Made by a program: the position numbers and the translations under genes
Notes under the pieces: generated by a model
Databases searched by the model: none
Told to the model about the DNA's origin: nothing
Seen by the model: only the letters and a program-made list of their open reading frames with translations
Source of the DNA: Hermatobates lingyangjiaoensis
Taxonomy: Eukaryota > Arthropoda > Insecta > Hemiptera > Hermatobatidae
NCBI GenBank assembly: GCA_026182355.1
Contig: JAPFBL010001617.1
Location: forward strand, 5,901,001-5,965,000
Length of the DNA: 64,000 nucleotides
Direction: 5' to 3'
Shown here: positions 51,653 through 61,843 of the stretch, piece by piece
Layout of the letters: each line of letters starts with the position of its first letter
Position numbering within the stretch: position 1 is the stretch's first letter

Positions 51653-51711
51653 TCTATTAATAATTACCCACAACTTTACATATTTTAAACAAGTAATTAA
51701 TGGGTTCATTT

Positions 51712-52860
51712 CTTTTTACTTTACTATAAGTAAAGTATAGAGATCGCGAAAAAATTCGATCTCGAGATTTTGACGGAATTACATGTTTTGAGGTCTCAGA
51801 AGTCATATATGAAGTTTTTTCAATGATGTCTGTGTGGGTGGGTGGGTGAGTGTGTATCCAAAGTTTGTGGCCACGCTACGGACCAGACAGAATCTTTCAT
51901 GGACCAAGTTGATATTTTACACAAAAATGAGCACAAATTGTGTAGATGAGCCCTATAGTTTGGGAGACATTATGCATAATGGGAAAGTCACTTTTTTTGC
52001 CAAAATCTGTTATTGGACTACATTTTTTTCTCCTAAACTATTAATTCTAGAGATGTGAAAATTTGGCATCATTTTTGAGGTGACAAATGCAATAAACGAA
52101 AAATATAATCGATTTTTAAAACAACGGGAAATATTTTTTTTTTAATAAAATGTAAAAATTATGACTTATAATTTAATCTGACAGCTTGTGAATGCGATAC
52201 AAGCCACACAGTTTGACGGATGAAAATGAAACTATACCTAATAATAGAACATTTGAGAAGGTGATTTGAGATAATATTTTTCATGATTACAATCACCATA
52301 GGGTCGTTACAGTACATTTTCTGTTTTCAGAAAATGTTTTTTGACGCTAAGTGGCTGATTAAAAAAACCATGAATATTTGCCGAAAAAATGAACTAATAA
52401 TTAAAAATTTATAAGTAAAAATTCACGTCATTTCAATTACGGCAAAGTGCAATAACGCTGTAAAAACTGATTGTTTATCCTAGACTAACGTATCACCTGC
52501 TATACTTATCGAATTGATTGATATTTATTTTCTTGGTTTATAATGAGTTTGAAATTTTTTGAGTGAGTCCAAAGAAATACAATTGATGTTTATAATTGAA
52601 AATTTAAATATTTATTGACTTATATGAGCTATGAGAAGAATAATATTATACTTGTAAAAAATTACTGCCAATGAACATAAATGTCTGTTACTTTCCATGA
52701 TGTGATATATTTGTCTCATAAATTGCTCTAATCAATCTATATATTGCACCCATGAACAAAACTTAATATCAGATGAAATTTTTTTTGTGTTTATAAATCA
52801 TAGTATCTTTGGATAATATTGAAGTATGAGGAATGGACTCTTTCCTCAAGAAAGATGAGT
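51712..52860 (-). repeat. XY repeat family, truncated, head-to-head with the previous copy
   Basis: It starts with TTTTTACTTTACTATAAGTA and runs into the middle of the family near 52860 (same text as the 49160-49260 segment in reverse). Positions 51714-52145 are almost identical to the reverse complement of 61005-61427. Confidence 0.8.
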
Positions 52861-53339
52861 TATGTTTGTTGACAAATATCCAGTTTTTTCACTATTCTAG
52901 TCCAACAGTTTATATCTATTATTTTTCAAAAATTAGAAGCTCCCAGCAATAAAGGTTTTAAATTATACTGAATAGCCGGCTTTGACTTTAATTTGAGTAT
53001 GTAAAACTGGCTAATTACTAATATATTTTTTCTCAAAATACATTCACAGCAACATTGTAACAGTGTACAGCCATAGCAAAAAGATAACACTCGTTCAGAG
53101 TAATTTGGTATATATGATTGTTGACAAATGGAAAGAAAAGTGATTTGTATTAAATACTAGACTAATAAACTAATGACTAATTAACTAAACTAATGCACAT
53201 ATTTTTAAGACAGTTCTCTTTGTTTACAATTTTTGTACAATTTGAATTTTCAAAAAAAAATTTAATGTTTCTTTCTGTTTGATACTACTGAGAAGCAACA
53301 TGTAATTCGCCATGTTGAAATGCTGTTTTACATAAATGA
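52861..53339. other. AT-rich spacer
   Basis: No recognised feature. Confidence 0.5.
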
Positions 53340-53640
53340 TCTAAAAATTAAAGTCTCTCCTTGAGATTTATGAATAGTAATGCCAATACTAACTGAATTG
53401 GAAATTGAATCCTTAGAAAAGGAATGTTGTCCTCTTTAGATAAAACAATTTTCAGTTTTGTAATTAAAACTATTTCCTTTTGACTCCGTAATGCGATAAT
53501 TTTATAAACAATAACATTATCATAAAGCTCCTTAGTTATTAGTCTTGTTCCATTACATAAGCGCGGTGGATCAATGTTTCTCATACATACACATAACAGG
53601 AGCTTCCTTTTTGAGTTCTAGCTTATGTTGGAGCAGTCCA
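53340..53640 (-). pseudogene. Helitron (Pif1-type) helicase C-terminal relic, distinct from the array
   Basis: The minus strand reads MRNIDPPRLCNGTRLITKEL, then IPFLRIQFPIQLVLA and, after a frameshift, ITIHKSQGETL. These are the conserved R-N-x-D-P-P...C-N-G-T-R-L and F-P-I...A-M-T-I-N-K-S-Q-G-Q-T-L motifs of Helitron helicases. Only about 95 codons survive. Confidence 0.75.
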
Positions 53641-54056
53641 ATCAATTCTAGTGAGTCAAGAAATTCGTAAGAGTAATGTGTGAGTTCTGTTTTCAGTATT
53701 ATTTCGCGCACGCAGTTTTACAGTCATATCGCGGAGTTCAGTTCCTACACAAACAAACATGAGTTATATGACAGATATTGTTTAATTTCTCCTGGAAATT
53801 ATTCAATTAACCTATGACTAATTTCACTGTGTGTCTCGTTAAATGGAACTTCTATAGAAGTTTCTGTGATCAGTATTTGTGGGTTGGCGAATGAAGACTA
53901 AATGCATTCAATATGTGGGGGTTTCGCGGTTTGGGCGGGTTGTTGATGTTGTTTGTTGATAACCTTCGGGAGAGGAGAAGAGGAGGTTCGGGTGGGTTAT
54001 CAACAAGACGAGTGAGTGCTACGCGTTGTGCTTTCAGAACATTCATATATTAACTA
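53641..54056. other. Flank of Helitron array
   Basis: The first 30 bp repeat a GAGTCAAGAAATTC phrase found inside the Helitron copies. The stretch is otherwise GC-richer and unassigned. Confidence 0.4.
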
Positions 54057-55262
54057 CTAGCAAACGTACCCGTCTTTGACGGAATCAAAAATTCTATTAT
54101 ACTTGGTATTCCAAAATATCAATTATAGTATTATACTAATACTACAATTAGAAGTTATAGAACAGTAGAAAATACCATTATTAGTACAGTGCCAAACAAA
54201 TGCCTCTGTATACACCACATTAGCTGTCTGTCCTTCAGGTTCACGGAAGAACAAACAGTTGGAACCTCTGACTCTTGAGCAAGTAAACTATAGTTGACCA
54301 TGTAAGAAAAACTTGGTCTCGCTAACTTGAATTCCTGCGTTAGTTAAAGTCTCCCTTTGCAACTTGGTTAATGTCATTGCGAAATAGACTCTGACAGGAC
54401 TTTGCAATCATTTCAACGGAAACAGACAGTGGCTCGGAATCAATGGTATGGGTGGTATACACACAGACTCCACATTCCACACCCAGTCATGATGGCCGCC
54501 TCTACGGCACATCTGTGCAGAGCACAAACTCCGAGTTGCACATTTCCCGGGGAACTCAAGTTGCGTAACATGAAATTTGTTACTGATACTAAGTCACAGC
54601 ATGATGATGCTCCTACTTGAAGTTTTTACTGATGAACAGGCAGTCCAAGAGCAGTCACGGAGTCAAGAAATTCAGTTAGATAATAAACTACTTCCTCATT
54701 ACTAATCACTCTCTTTACTGACTTATAAGTTCTATCTTCGGGTTGATATAGCGTAAGAACATGTTTGCTGATTTTTTCTTCATGTTCATTAGTAAGGCTT
54801 GAGCATTGCTCGTTGAGAAAGCCTTTTATTCTGAATAGATAGTACATCTTGAACTCTGGGAAACACCTTGTCAATAAGCTCAAATAAGCATAATATTCAT
54901 AAATTAGCATATTTGCTATAAGCAAATATTCATGTACGCAAATGAAATTAAAGTCAACTAACCATACCTACTTGCTACACCTGTATATTATCAAAATAAA
55001 CGTGTGTGTGTAGTTAACCAAACACGACTTAAAAGTTCATAACTTCGCTTCATCATTGAATATTCCATCCATCCAAAGATTAGATTTTAAGTTAGACATA
55101 CACAAATCTACAATCAATGTTTCAGTTTTATATATCTTATCGTAGCAATATTTTGTGGACAAACCGACAGACAGAAATTATTCTAAGGATACATGTGGTT
55201 ACTCTAAAGAATGAAACGTAAAGAAAACTTGAAATGAGTTAGTTCTAATTAACGTGCTCCCA
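54057..55262 (-). mobile_element. Helitron copy 1 (5' end lost)
   Basis: On the minus strand the 3' end reads CCGTC-AAA-GACGG (hairpin), nine bases and CTAG, followed by T: a textbook Helitron 3' terminus with A/T target. Interior frames encode decayed helicase: TEFLDSVTALGLPVHQ (from 54640), CIPPIPLIPSHCLF, VYFAMTLTKLQRETL and FFLHGQL. The 5' terminus is replaced by the minisatellite at 55270. No Rep domain is present. Confidence 0.85.
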
Positions 55263-55269
55263 GTCAAAA

Positions 55270-55626
55270 GCCTACTCTTTGTTCCATACCTTACTTTATT
55301 ACCAGTGTTTATATTACGCAAATATTAAATTAAAAAAAATATTTTTGTTGTATTTATTTATAATACATTTGCACTACTGTCGTCGGCGAGCAAGCAAGCT
55401 ACTGGCTACCCTGGCTAGATCCCTTTACTTTATTACCATTTTTTATATTATCTACATTTTAAATTCAAAAAAATATTTGTTTGTTAAATTTATTTATAAT
55501 ACATTTGCACTACTGTCATCGGCGATCACGCAAGCCACTGGGCTACTCTGGTCCCATACCTTACATTATTACCAGTGTATTTATTAAGCAAATATTAAAT
55601 TAAAAAAATTTTTAGTTATATATAAT
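55270..55626. repeat. Minisatellite, about 130-bp unit, between Helitron copies 1 and 2
   Basis: Units contain CCATACCTTACTTTATTACC, AATACATTTGCACTACTGTC and GCAAGCCACTGGGCTACTCT. About 2.5 units are present. A matching block lies at 58953-59344. Confidence 0.85.
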
Positions 55627-57652
55627 ACATAGCAAACGTACCCGTCTTTGACGGAATCAGAAGTTCCGTCATTTTTGGTATTCCAAAATGTCATTAGAAA
55701 TGATAGAACAGTAGAAAATACCATTATTACTACAGTGTTAAACAAATGCCTCTAAATACACTACATTAGCTGTCTGTCCTTCAGGTTCATGGTAGAAGAA
55801 AGAGTTAAAACCTCTGACCCTTGAGCAAGTAAACTACATTTGACCATGTGAGAAAAACTTGGTTTCGCTACCTTGTATTCCTGCGTTAGATGAAGTCTCC
55901 CTTTTAAAGCAACACCTTCATAATAAATCCAAGCTTGGAATTTACTTGATGTGCAATCTGTATTCTCTTTTCAAGTCAAGGAATTCTCCCGATTCGGTCA
56001 AGGACCTTGTCTATAAGGGGGTTCTTCGATCAGTGCGTCTGGTTTAGAGCTGCACCAACGAACAAGGCGTGTATCCAGATTGTTCAAAATAAGTGTGCCC
56101 GCCTTATAGCCAGGGCTCCTTGGTACGCCCGTAATGTTGATATTCACCATGACTTGAAAATGGAATCCATAGATAGTTACATCACTCGACTTACTACCAA
56201 TGAAGACAACAAACTATCTACTCATCCAAACCTCCTGGTACAAACTCTAAATCCTGCCACCAACCTTCCTCAACCTCACTGAACAATTACTTCATCCACT
56301 GACTATCTGACTACTTTTCCAACTGATGACTAAAAACTTTTAAAACCATGACCTCAACAAGACCACATGACCGCGAATACGACATCTTTACTGCACAGAC
56401 GAACTTATATCTGACAGGAATTACTGACATTACAAGTTATAGTAGCACAGTAAGCAAGCAGTAGAAGGCCTCTGGTCTGGAACTGCTAATTACGACGTGC
56501 ACTATAGTGCGCGGATATATTCGTTGGTCGTTGGTCGTTGGTAGTCTCCCTTTGCGACTTAGTTAACGTGATTGCGAAATAGACTCTGACCGGACTTTGC
56601 AATCATTTCAACGTAAACAGACAGTGGCTCGGAATCAATGGTATGTGTGGTATACACACAGACTCCCCAATACCACATCCAGTCATTATGTCCGCCTCTA
56701 TGGCATATCTGTGTAGAGCACGAACTCAGAGTCGTGTCCCGTTGCACAGTTTTGGGGTACTCATGTTTCGTAACATGAAATTTGTTACTGCTACTAAATT
56801 GCAGCATGATTGGTTCTCCTACTTTAAGTTTTTACTCATGAGCAGGCAGTCCAGGAGAAATGAATTCAGAGTCAAGAAATTCAATTAGATAATGAACTGC
56901 TTCTTCATCACTAATCCAATCTCTTTACTGACTTGTAAGTTCTTTCCTCGGTATGATATAGCGTAAGAACTTGTTTGTTGATTTTTCCTGCCTGTTCGTA
57001 TTAAGAGTTGAGCATTGCTCGTTTACCAAACTATTTATTCGTAATAGATAGTACATCCTCAACTCTGGGAAACACTTTTGCTAAGATGTCAAATACGCAA
57101 TATATTCATATGCTCCAATGAAATTAAAATCAACTAACAATACCTACTTGCCACACCTGTGTATTTTCAAAACAAACTTGTCTGTGAAGTTAGGAAAATA
57201 CGCTTAATGCCCTATAACTTCGTTTCTGTACTTAATTATGAATCTATTTAGAGCCCATATTTTAAGTTAGGCATACACAAATCCAGTGTCAAAGTTTCAG
57301 CTCGCCATGTCTTATGGTGGCAGAGTTTACTTGTGACAAACGTTTTTGCTTTAAACGTCCATAACTTCACTTCTACGTTGAATTTCCAAATAATTCAGAG
57401 CCTATATTTTAAGTTAGACCTACCCAAATCTACTGTAAAAGTTTCAGCTTTGTATGTCTTATGGTAGCTGAGTTTACTTGTGACAAAGTTTTGCGGACAA
57501 ACAGACAAACCGACAACCCGACAAACCGACAAACCGACAGAAATTTTTCTAAGGGTGGATTCGGTTTCTCCAATGTATGAAACGTAAAGAAAACTTGAAT
57601 TGAGTCAGTTCTAAGCAATGTACAGACAAAATCATTATTTTATTTATATAGA
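55627..57652 (-). mobile_element. Helitron copy 2, interrupted by a non-LTR insertion
   Basis: The 5' end on the minus strand is TCTATATAAATAAAATAATG at 57652; the 3' hairpin CCGTC-AAA-GACGG lies at 55638-55652, but the terminal tetranucleotide is CTAT rather than CTAG. Helicase relics (VYFAMTLTKLQREINL-type and HGQL) are in the interior. A 639-bp non-LTR fragment sits at 55905-56543. Confidence 0.85.
55905..56543 (+). pseudogene. 5'-truncated jockey/CR1-like retrotransposon with heptamer tail
   Basis: The 11-bp target-site duplication AGTCTCCCTTT flanks it (55894-55904 and 56544-56554). Frames read KSKLGIYLMCNLYSLFKSRN, LVYKGVLRSV and, after a frameshift, QIVQNKCARLIARAPWYARN, then VDIHHDLKM, the C-terminal end of a jockey/CR1-type reverse transcriptase ORF. 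The 3' end is a short (TTGGTCG)3 tandem repeat. It inserted after the Helitron copy formed, since copy 4 lacks it. Confidence 0.85.
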
Positions 57653-57698
57653 TTGCGTTCCCTTATTTTAATTCTCTTTTATATTAATTATATGTATA
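57653..57698. other. 46-bp spacer between duplicated Helitron units
   Basis: AT-rich, ending TATATGTATA just before CTAG of copy 3. Confidence 0.6.
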
Positions 57699-58952
57699 CT
57701 AGCAAACGTACCCGTCTTTGACGGAATCAAAAATTCTATTATACTTGGTATTCCAAAATATCATGGAATACTATACCAATTATGGTATTACACTAATACT
57801 ATAATTAGAAATTATAGAATAGTAGAAAATACCATTATTAGTGCAGTGTTAAACAAATGGCTCTGCATACACCACATTAGCTGTCTGTCCTTCAGGATCA
57901 CGGAAAAACAAACAGTTGGAACCTCTGACTCTTGAGCAAGTAAACTACAGTTGACCATGTGAGAAAAACTTGGTCTCGCTAACTTGAATTCCTGCGTTAG
58001 ATGAAGTTTCCCCTTACAACTTAGTTAACGTCATTGCGAAATAGACTCTGACGGGACTTCGCAATCGTTTCAACGGAAACAGACAGTGGCTCAGAATCAA
58101 TGGTTTGGGTGGTATACACACAGACTCCCATTCTACACCCAGTCAAGGTGGCAGCCTCTACGGCACATCTGTGCAGAGCACAAACTCCGAGTCGTGTCTC
58201 GTTGCACATTTCCCGGGGCACTCAAGTTGCATAACATGAAATTTGTTACTGATACTAAATCGCAGCATGATTGGTGCTCCTACTTGAAGTTTTTACTGAT
58301 GAGCAGGCAGCCCAAGAGCAGTCACGGAGTCAAGAAATTCAGTTAGATAATAAACTACTTCCTCATTACTAATCACTCTCTTTACTGACTTTTAAGTTCT
58401 ATCTTCGGGTTGATATAGCGTAAGAACATGTTTGCTGATTTTTTCTTCATTTTCATTAGTAAGGCTTGAGCATTGCTCGTTCAGAAAGCCTTTTATTCTG
58501 AATAGATAGTACATCTTGAACTCTGGGAAATACCTTGTCAATAAGCTCAAATAAGCATAATATTCATATATTAGCATTTTGCTATTAGCAAATATTCATG
58601 TACGCAAATGAAATTAAAATCAACTAACAATACCTAATTGCTACCTCTGTATATATTCAAAATAAACATGTGTGTGTAGTTAGCCAAACACGGCTTAAAA
58701 GTTCATAACTTCGCTTCATCATTGAATATTCCATCCATCCAAAGCTTAGATTATAAGTTAGACGTACACAAATCTACAATCAAAGTTTTAGCTTATTATG
58801 TCTTATGGTGGCAATATTTTGTGGACAAACCGACAGACAGAAATTATTCAAAGGGTACATGCGGCTTCTCTAAAGTATGAAACGTAAAGAAAACTTAAAA
58901 TGAGTCAGTTCTAAGCAACGTACAGACAAAACATTTCTTTTATTTATATAGA
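57699..58952 (-). mobile_element. Helitron copy 3, both termini intact
   Basis: The 5' TC terminus (TCTATATAAATAAAAG) is at 58952 and the 3' hairpin plus CTAG at 57699, flanked by A and T as expected for Helitron insertion. Length is 1,254 bp. It carries only the end of the helicase, broken by stops, so it is nonautonomous. Closely similar to copy 1 along its length. Confidence 0.9.
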
Positions 58953-59344
58953 TATACTTGTGCTACTGTCAACAGCGAGCACGCAAGCCTCTGGGCTACT
59001 CTGATTCCATACCTTACTTTATAACCAGAGTTTATATTACGCAAATATTAAATTGTTTTTGTTGTATTTATTTATAATACATTTGCACTATTGTCATCGG
59101 CGAGCAAGCAAGCTACTGGCTACCCTGGCTCGATCCCTTTACTTTATTACCATTTTTTATATTATTCACATTTTATATTCAAAAAAAATATTTGTGTGTT
59201 ACATTTATTTATAATACATTTGCACTACTGTCATCGGCGAGCACGCAAGCCACTGGGTTACTCTGGTCCCATACCTTACATTATTACCAGTGTTTTTATC
59301 AAGCAAATATTAAATTAAAAACAAGTTTACAGTTATATGTAATA
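58953..59344. repeat. Minisatellite between Helitron copies 3 and 4
   Basis: Units match the block at 55270-55626 in the same order, including the CTGGCTCGATCCCTTTACTT variant unit. This supports duplication of the whole Helitron-minisatellite-Helitron segment. Confidence 0.85.
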
Positions 59345-60725
59345 CATAGCAAACGTACCCGTCTTTGACAGAATCAAAAATTCTATTATATTTGGTATTC
59401 CAAAATGCCATTAGAAATTATAGAACAGTAGAAAATACCATTATTAGTACAGTGGCTCTGTACTAATACAGAGTACTAATACAGTACTAATACATTTGTA
59501 TACAAATGGCTCTGTATACACCACATTAGCTGTCTGTCCTTCAGGTTCATGGAAGAACCAACAGTTGGAACCACTGACTCTTGAGCAAGTAAACTACAGT
59601 TGACCATGTGAGAAAAACTTGGTCTCGCTAACTTGACTTCCTGCGTTAGATAAAGTCTCCCTTTGCGACTTAGTTAACCTCAATGCGAAATAGAATCTCA
59701 AAGAACTATTTGTTTCATTTCAACGGAAATAAATAGTGGCTCGGAATCAATGGTTTGCGTGGTATAGATACAGACTCCCCAATTCCACACCCAGTCTGCC
59801 TCTATGGCATATCTGTGCAGAGCACGAACTCAGAGTCGTGTCCCGTTGCACAGTTTTGGGGCACTCACATTTCGTAACATGAAATTTGTTACTGCTACTA
59901 AATTGCAGCATGATTGGTGCTCCTACTTTAAGTTTTTACTCTTGAGCAGGCAGTCCAGGAAAAATAAATTCAGAGTTAAGAAGTTCACTTAGATAATGAA
60001 CTGCTTCCTCATCACTAATCCAATTTCTTTACTGACTTGTAAGTTTATTCCTCGGTATGATATAGTGCAAGAACTTGTTTGTTGATTTTTACTGCCTGTT
60101 CATATTAAGGGTTGAGAATTGCTTGTTTACAAAACTATTTATTATTAATAGATAGTACATCCTCAACTCTGGGAAACACCTTTTCAATGATGTCAAATAC
60201 GCAATATATACATATGCTCCAATGAAATTAAAATCAACTAACAATACCTACTTACCACACCTGTGTATTTTCAAAACAAACTTGTCCATGAAGTTAGGAA
60301 AATACAGCTTAAAGCCACATAACTTCGCTTCTGTACTGAATTATCAATCTATTTAGAGCCCATATTTTAGGTTAGGCATAAACAAATCCAATGTCAAAGT
60401 TTCACCTCTCTATGTCTTATGGTGGTTGAGTTTACTTGTGACAAACGTTTTTGCTTTAAACGTCCATAACTTCACTTCTACGTTGAATTTATAATCAATT
60501 CAGAGCCTATTTTTTAAGTTAGACCTACACAAATCTACTGTAAAAGTTTCAGCTTGATATGTCTTATGGTGGCTGAGTTTACTTGTGACAAAATTTTGCG
60601 GACAAACCGACAGAAATTTTTTTAAGGGTGGATTCGGTTTCTCCAATGTGTGAAATGTGAAGAAAACTTGAAATATGTCAGTTCTAAGCAATGTACAGAC
60701 AAAATTATTATTTTATTTATATAGA
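59345..60725 (-). mobile_element. Helitron copy 4
   Basis: The 5' TC end (TCTATATAAATAAAATAATA) is at 60725. The 3' hairpin at 59355-59371 has one mismatch and the terminal CTAT variant shared with copy 2. A small local rearrangement with ACTAATAC repeats lies near 59455-59505. No insertion at the position of the copy 2 retrotransposon. Confidence 0.85.
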
Positions 60726-61427
60726 TTACCCTTTGCTGCGATTAAAATTCCATGAATTTTTTTTATAAATTGCTAATTTTTTGTTCCATTTTTGGGCGAA
60801 TTTTCATGGTTTCTTAATGAGCTGTTTAGCGTGAAAAAACATTTTCTAAAAATAAAAACTACATTAACGCCCCTCTTGTGAATGTAATTTTGAAATAAAT
60901 TATCTAAACTCATCCTCCACATAAAGTTCTATGTTTAGGTATAGTTTCATTTTGATCCGGTAAACGGTATGGCTGGTATCGCTCTCACAAGCTCACAAAA
61001 AAAATTATTTCCCGTTGTTTTAAAAATCGATTATATTTTTCGTTTATTGCATTTGTCACCTCAAAAATGATGCCAAATTTTCACATCTCTAGAATTAATA
61101 GTTTAGGAGAAAAAAATGTAGTCTAATAACAGATTTTGGCAAAAAAAGTGACTTTCCCATTATGCATAATGTCTCCCAAACTATAGGGCTCATCTACACA
61201 ATTTGTGCTCATTTTTGTGTAAAATATCAACTTGGTCCATGAAAGATTCTGTCTGGTCCATAGCGTGGCCACAAACTTTGGATACACACTCACCCACCCA
61301 CCCACACAGACATCATTGAAAAAACTTCATATATGACTTCTGAGACCTCAAAACATGTAATTCCGTCAAAATCTCGAGATCAAATTTTTTCGCGATCTCT
61401 ATACTTTACTTATAGTAAAGTAAAAAT
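60726..61427 (+). repeat. XY repeat family, Y half
   Basis: It starts immediately after Helitron copy 4, whose 5' end therefore lies inside the repeat, and ends CTATACTTTACTTATAGTAA. Positions 61005-61427 mirror 51714-52145 almost exactly. Confidence 0.8.
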
Positions 61428-61745
61428 ACATTGACTGCGTCGAACTCTAGTGTCGTGCTTCTAACAACTGTTTTACTAATAATTATGTTATTTTATATTA
61501 ATTAAGTATAATACACTCAGTCATAATCGTTTTCACAAAAAAATGATGATTTCTACGTAAAATAAATTCTTCAATATCTTTTTCCATTGACCATATATTC
61601 TAAACAATAAACACAAAATACAATAGGTACACAATGAATTCAGTATACTATTACAAATAATAGAAAACAATATTAACGATATTACATACTTATTATACGT
61701 TCTGTTTGAAGTTAATAAAATATAGATAAAAGATGACAAATTTAC
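61428..61745. other. End of 13.8-kb intron
   Basis: AT-rich with no recognised feature. The donor (GAG|GTAAAT on the minus strand) is at 61744-61745. Confidence 0.5.
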
Positions 61746-61834
61746 CTCGGGTCAAAGTAATTTGGTTGAACTGGTTGGAGTACGGCGCTGTTGGATAGTT
61801 GCATACACCATACGAGCAAGACATTCTTCCACAT
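61746..61834 (-). CDS. Unknown secreted protein, signal-peptide exon
   Basis: The minus strand from ATG at 61834-61832 reads MWKNVLLVWCMQLSNSAVLQ and then PVQPNYFDPR, ending with two bases that complete an Arg codon with the exon at 47929. The first 20 residues have a short positive start, hydrophobic core and small-residue end, typical of a cleaved signal peptide. An acceptor-like TTATTTCAG at 61844-61852 suggests a 5' untranslated exon further upstream. Confidence 0.8.
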
Positions 61835-61843
61835 AATGAAGCT

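Noticed and set aside
51834..52058. Frame MGGWVSVYPKFVATL and its mirror at 61123-61305 as a conserved small gene
   Set aside because: Both lie in the same XY repeat; conservation reflects recent duplication of the repeat, and other copies are not open.
54057..60725. CRISPR array, because of regular repeats
   Set aside because: Units are 130 bp to over 1 kb, belong to Helitrons and a minisatellite, and the window is eukaryotic.
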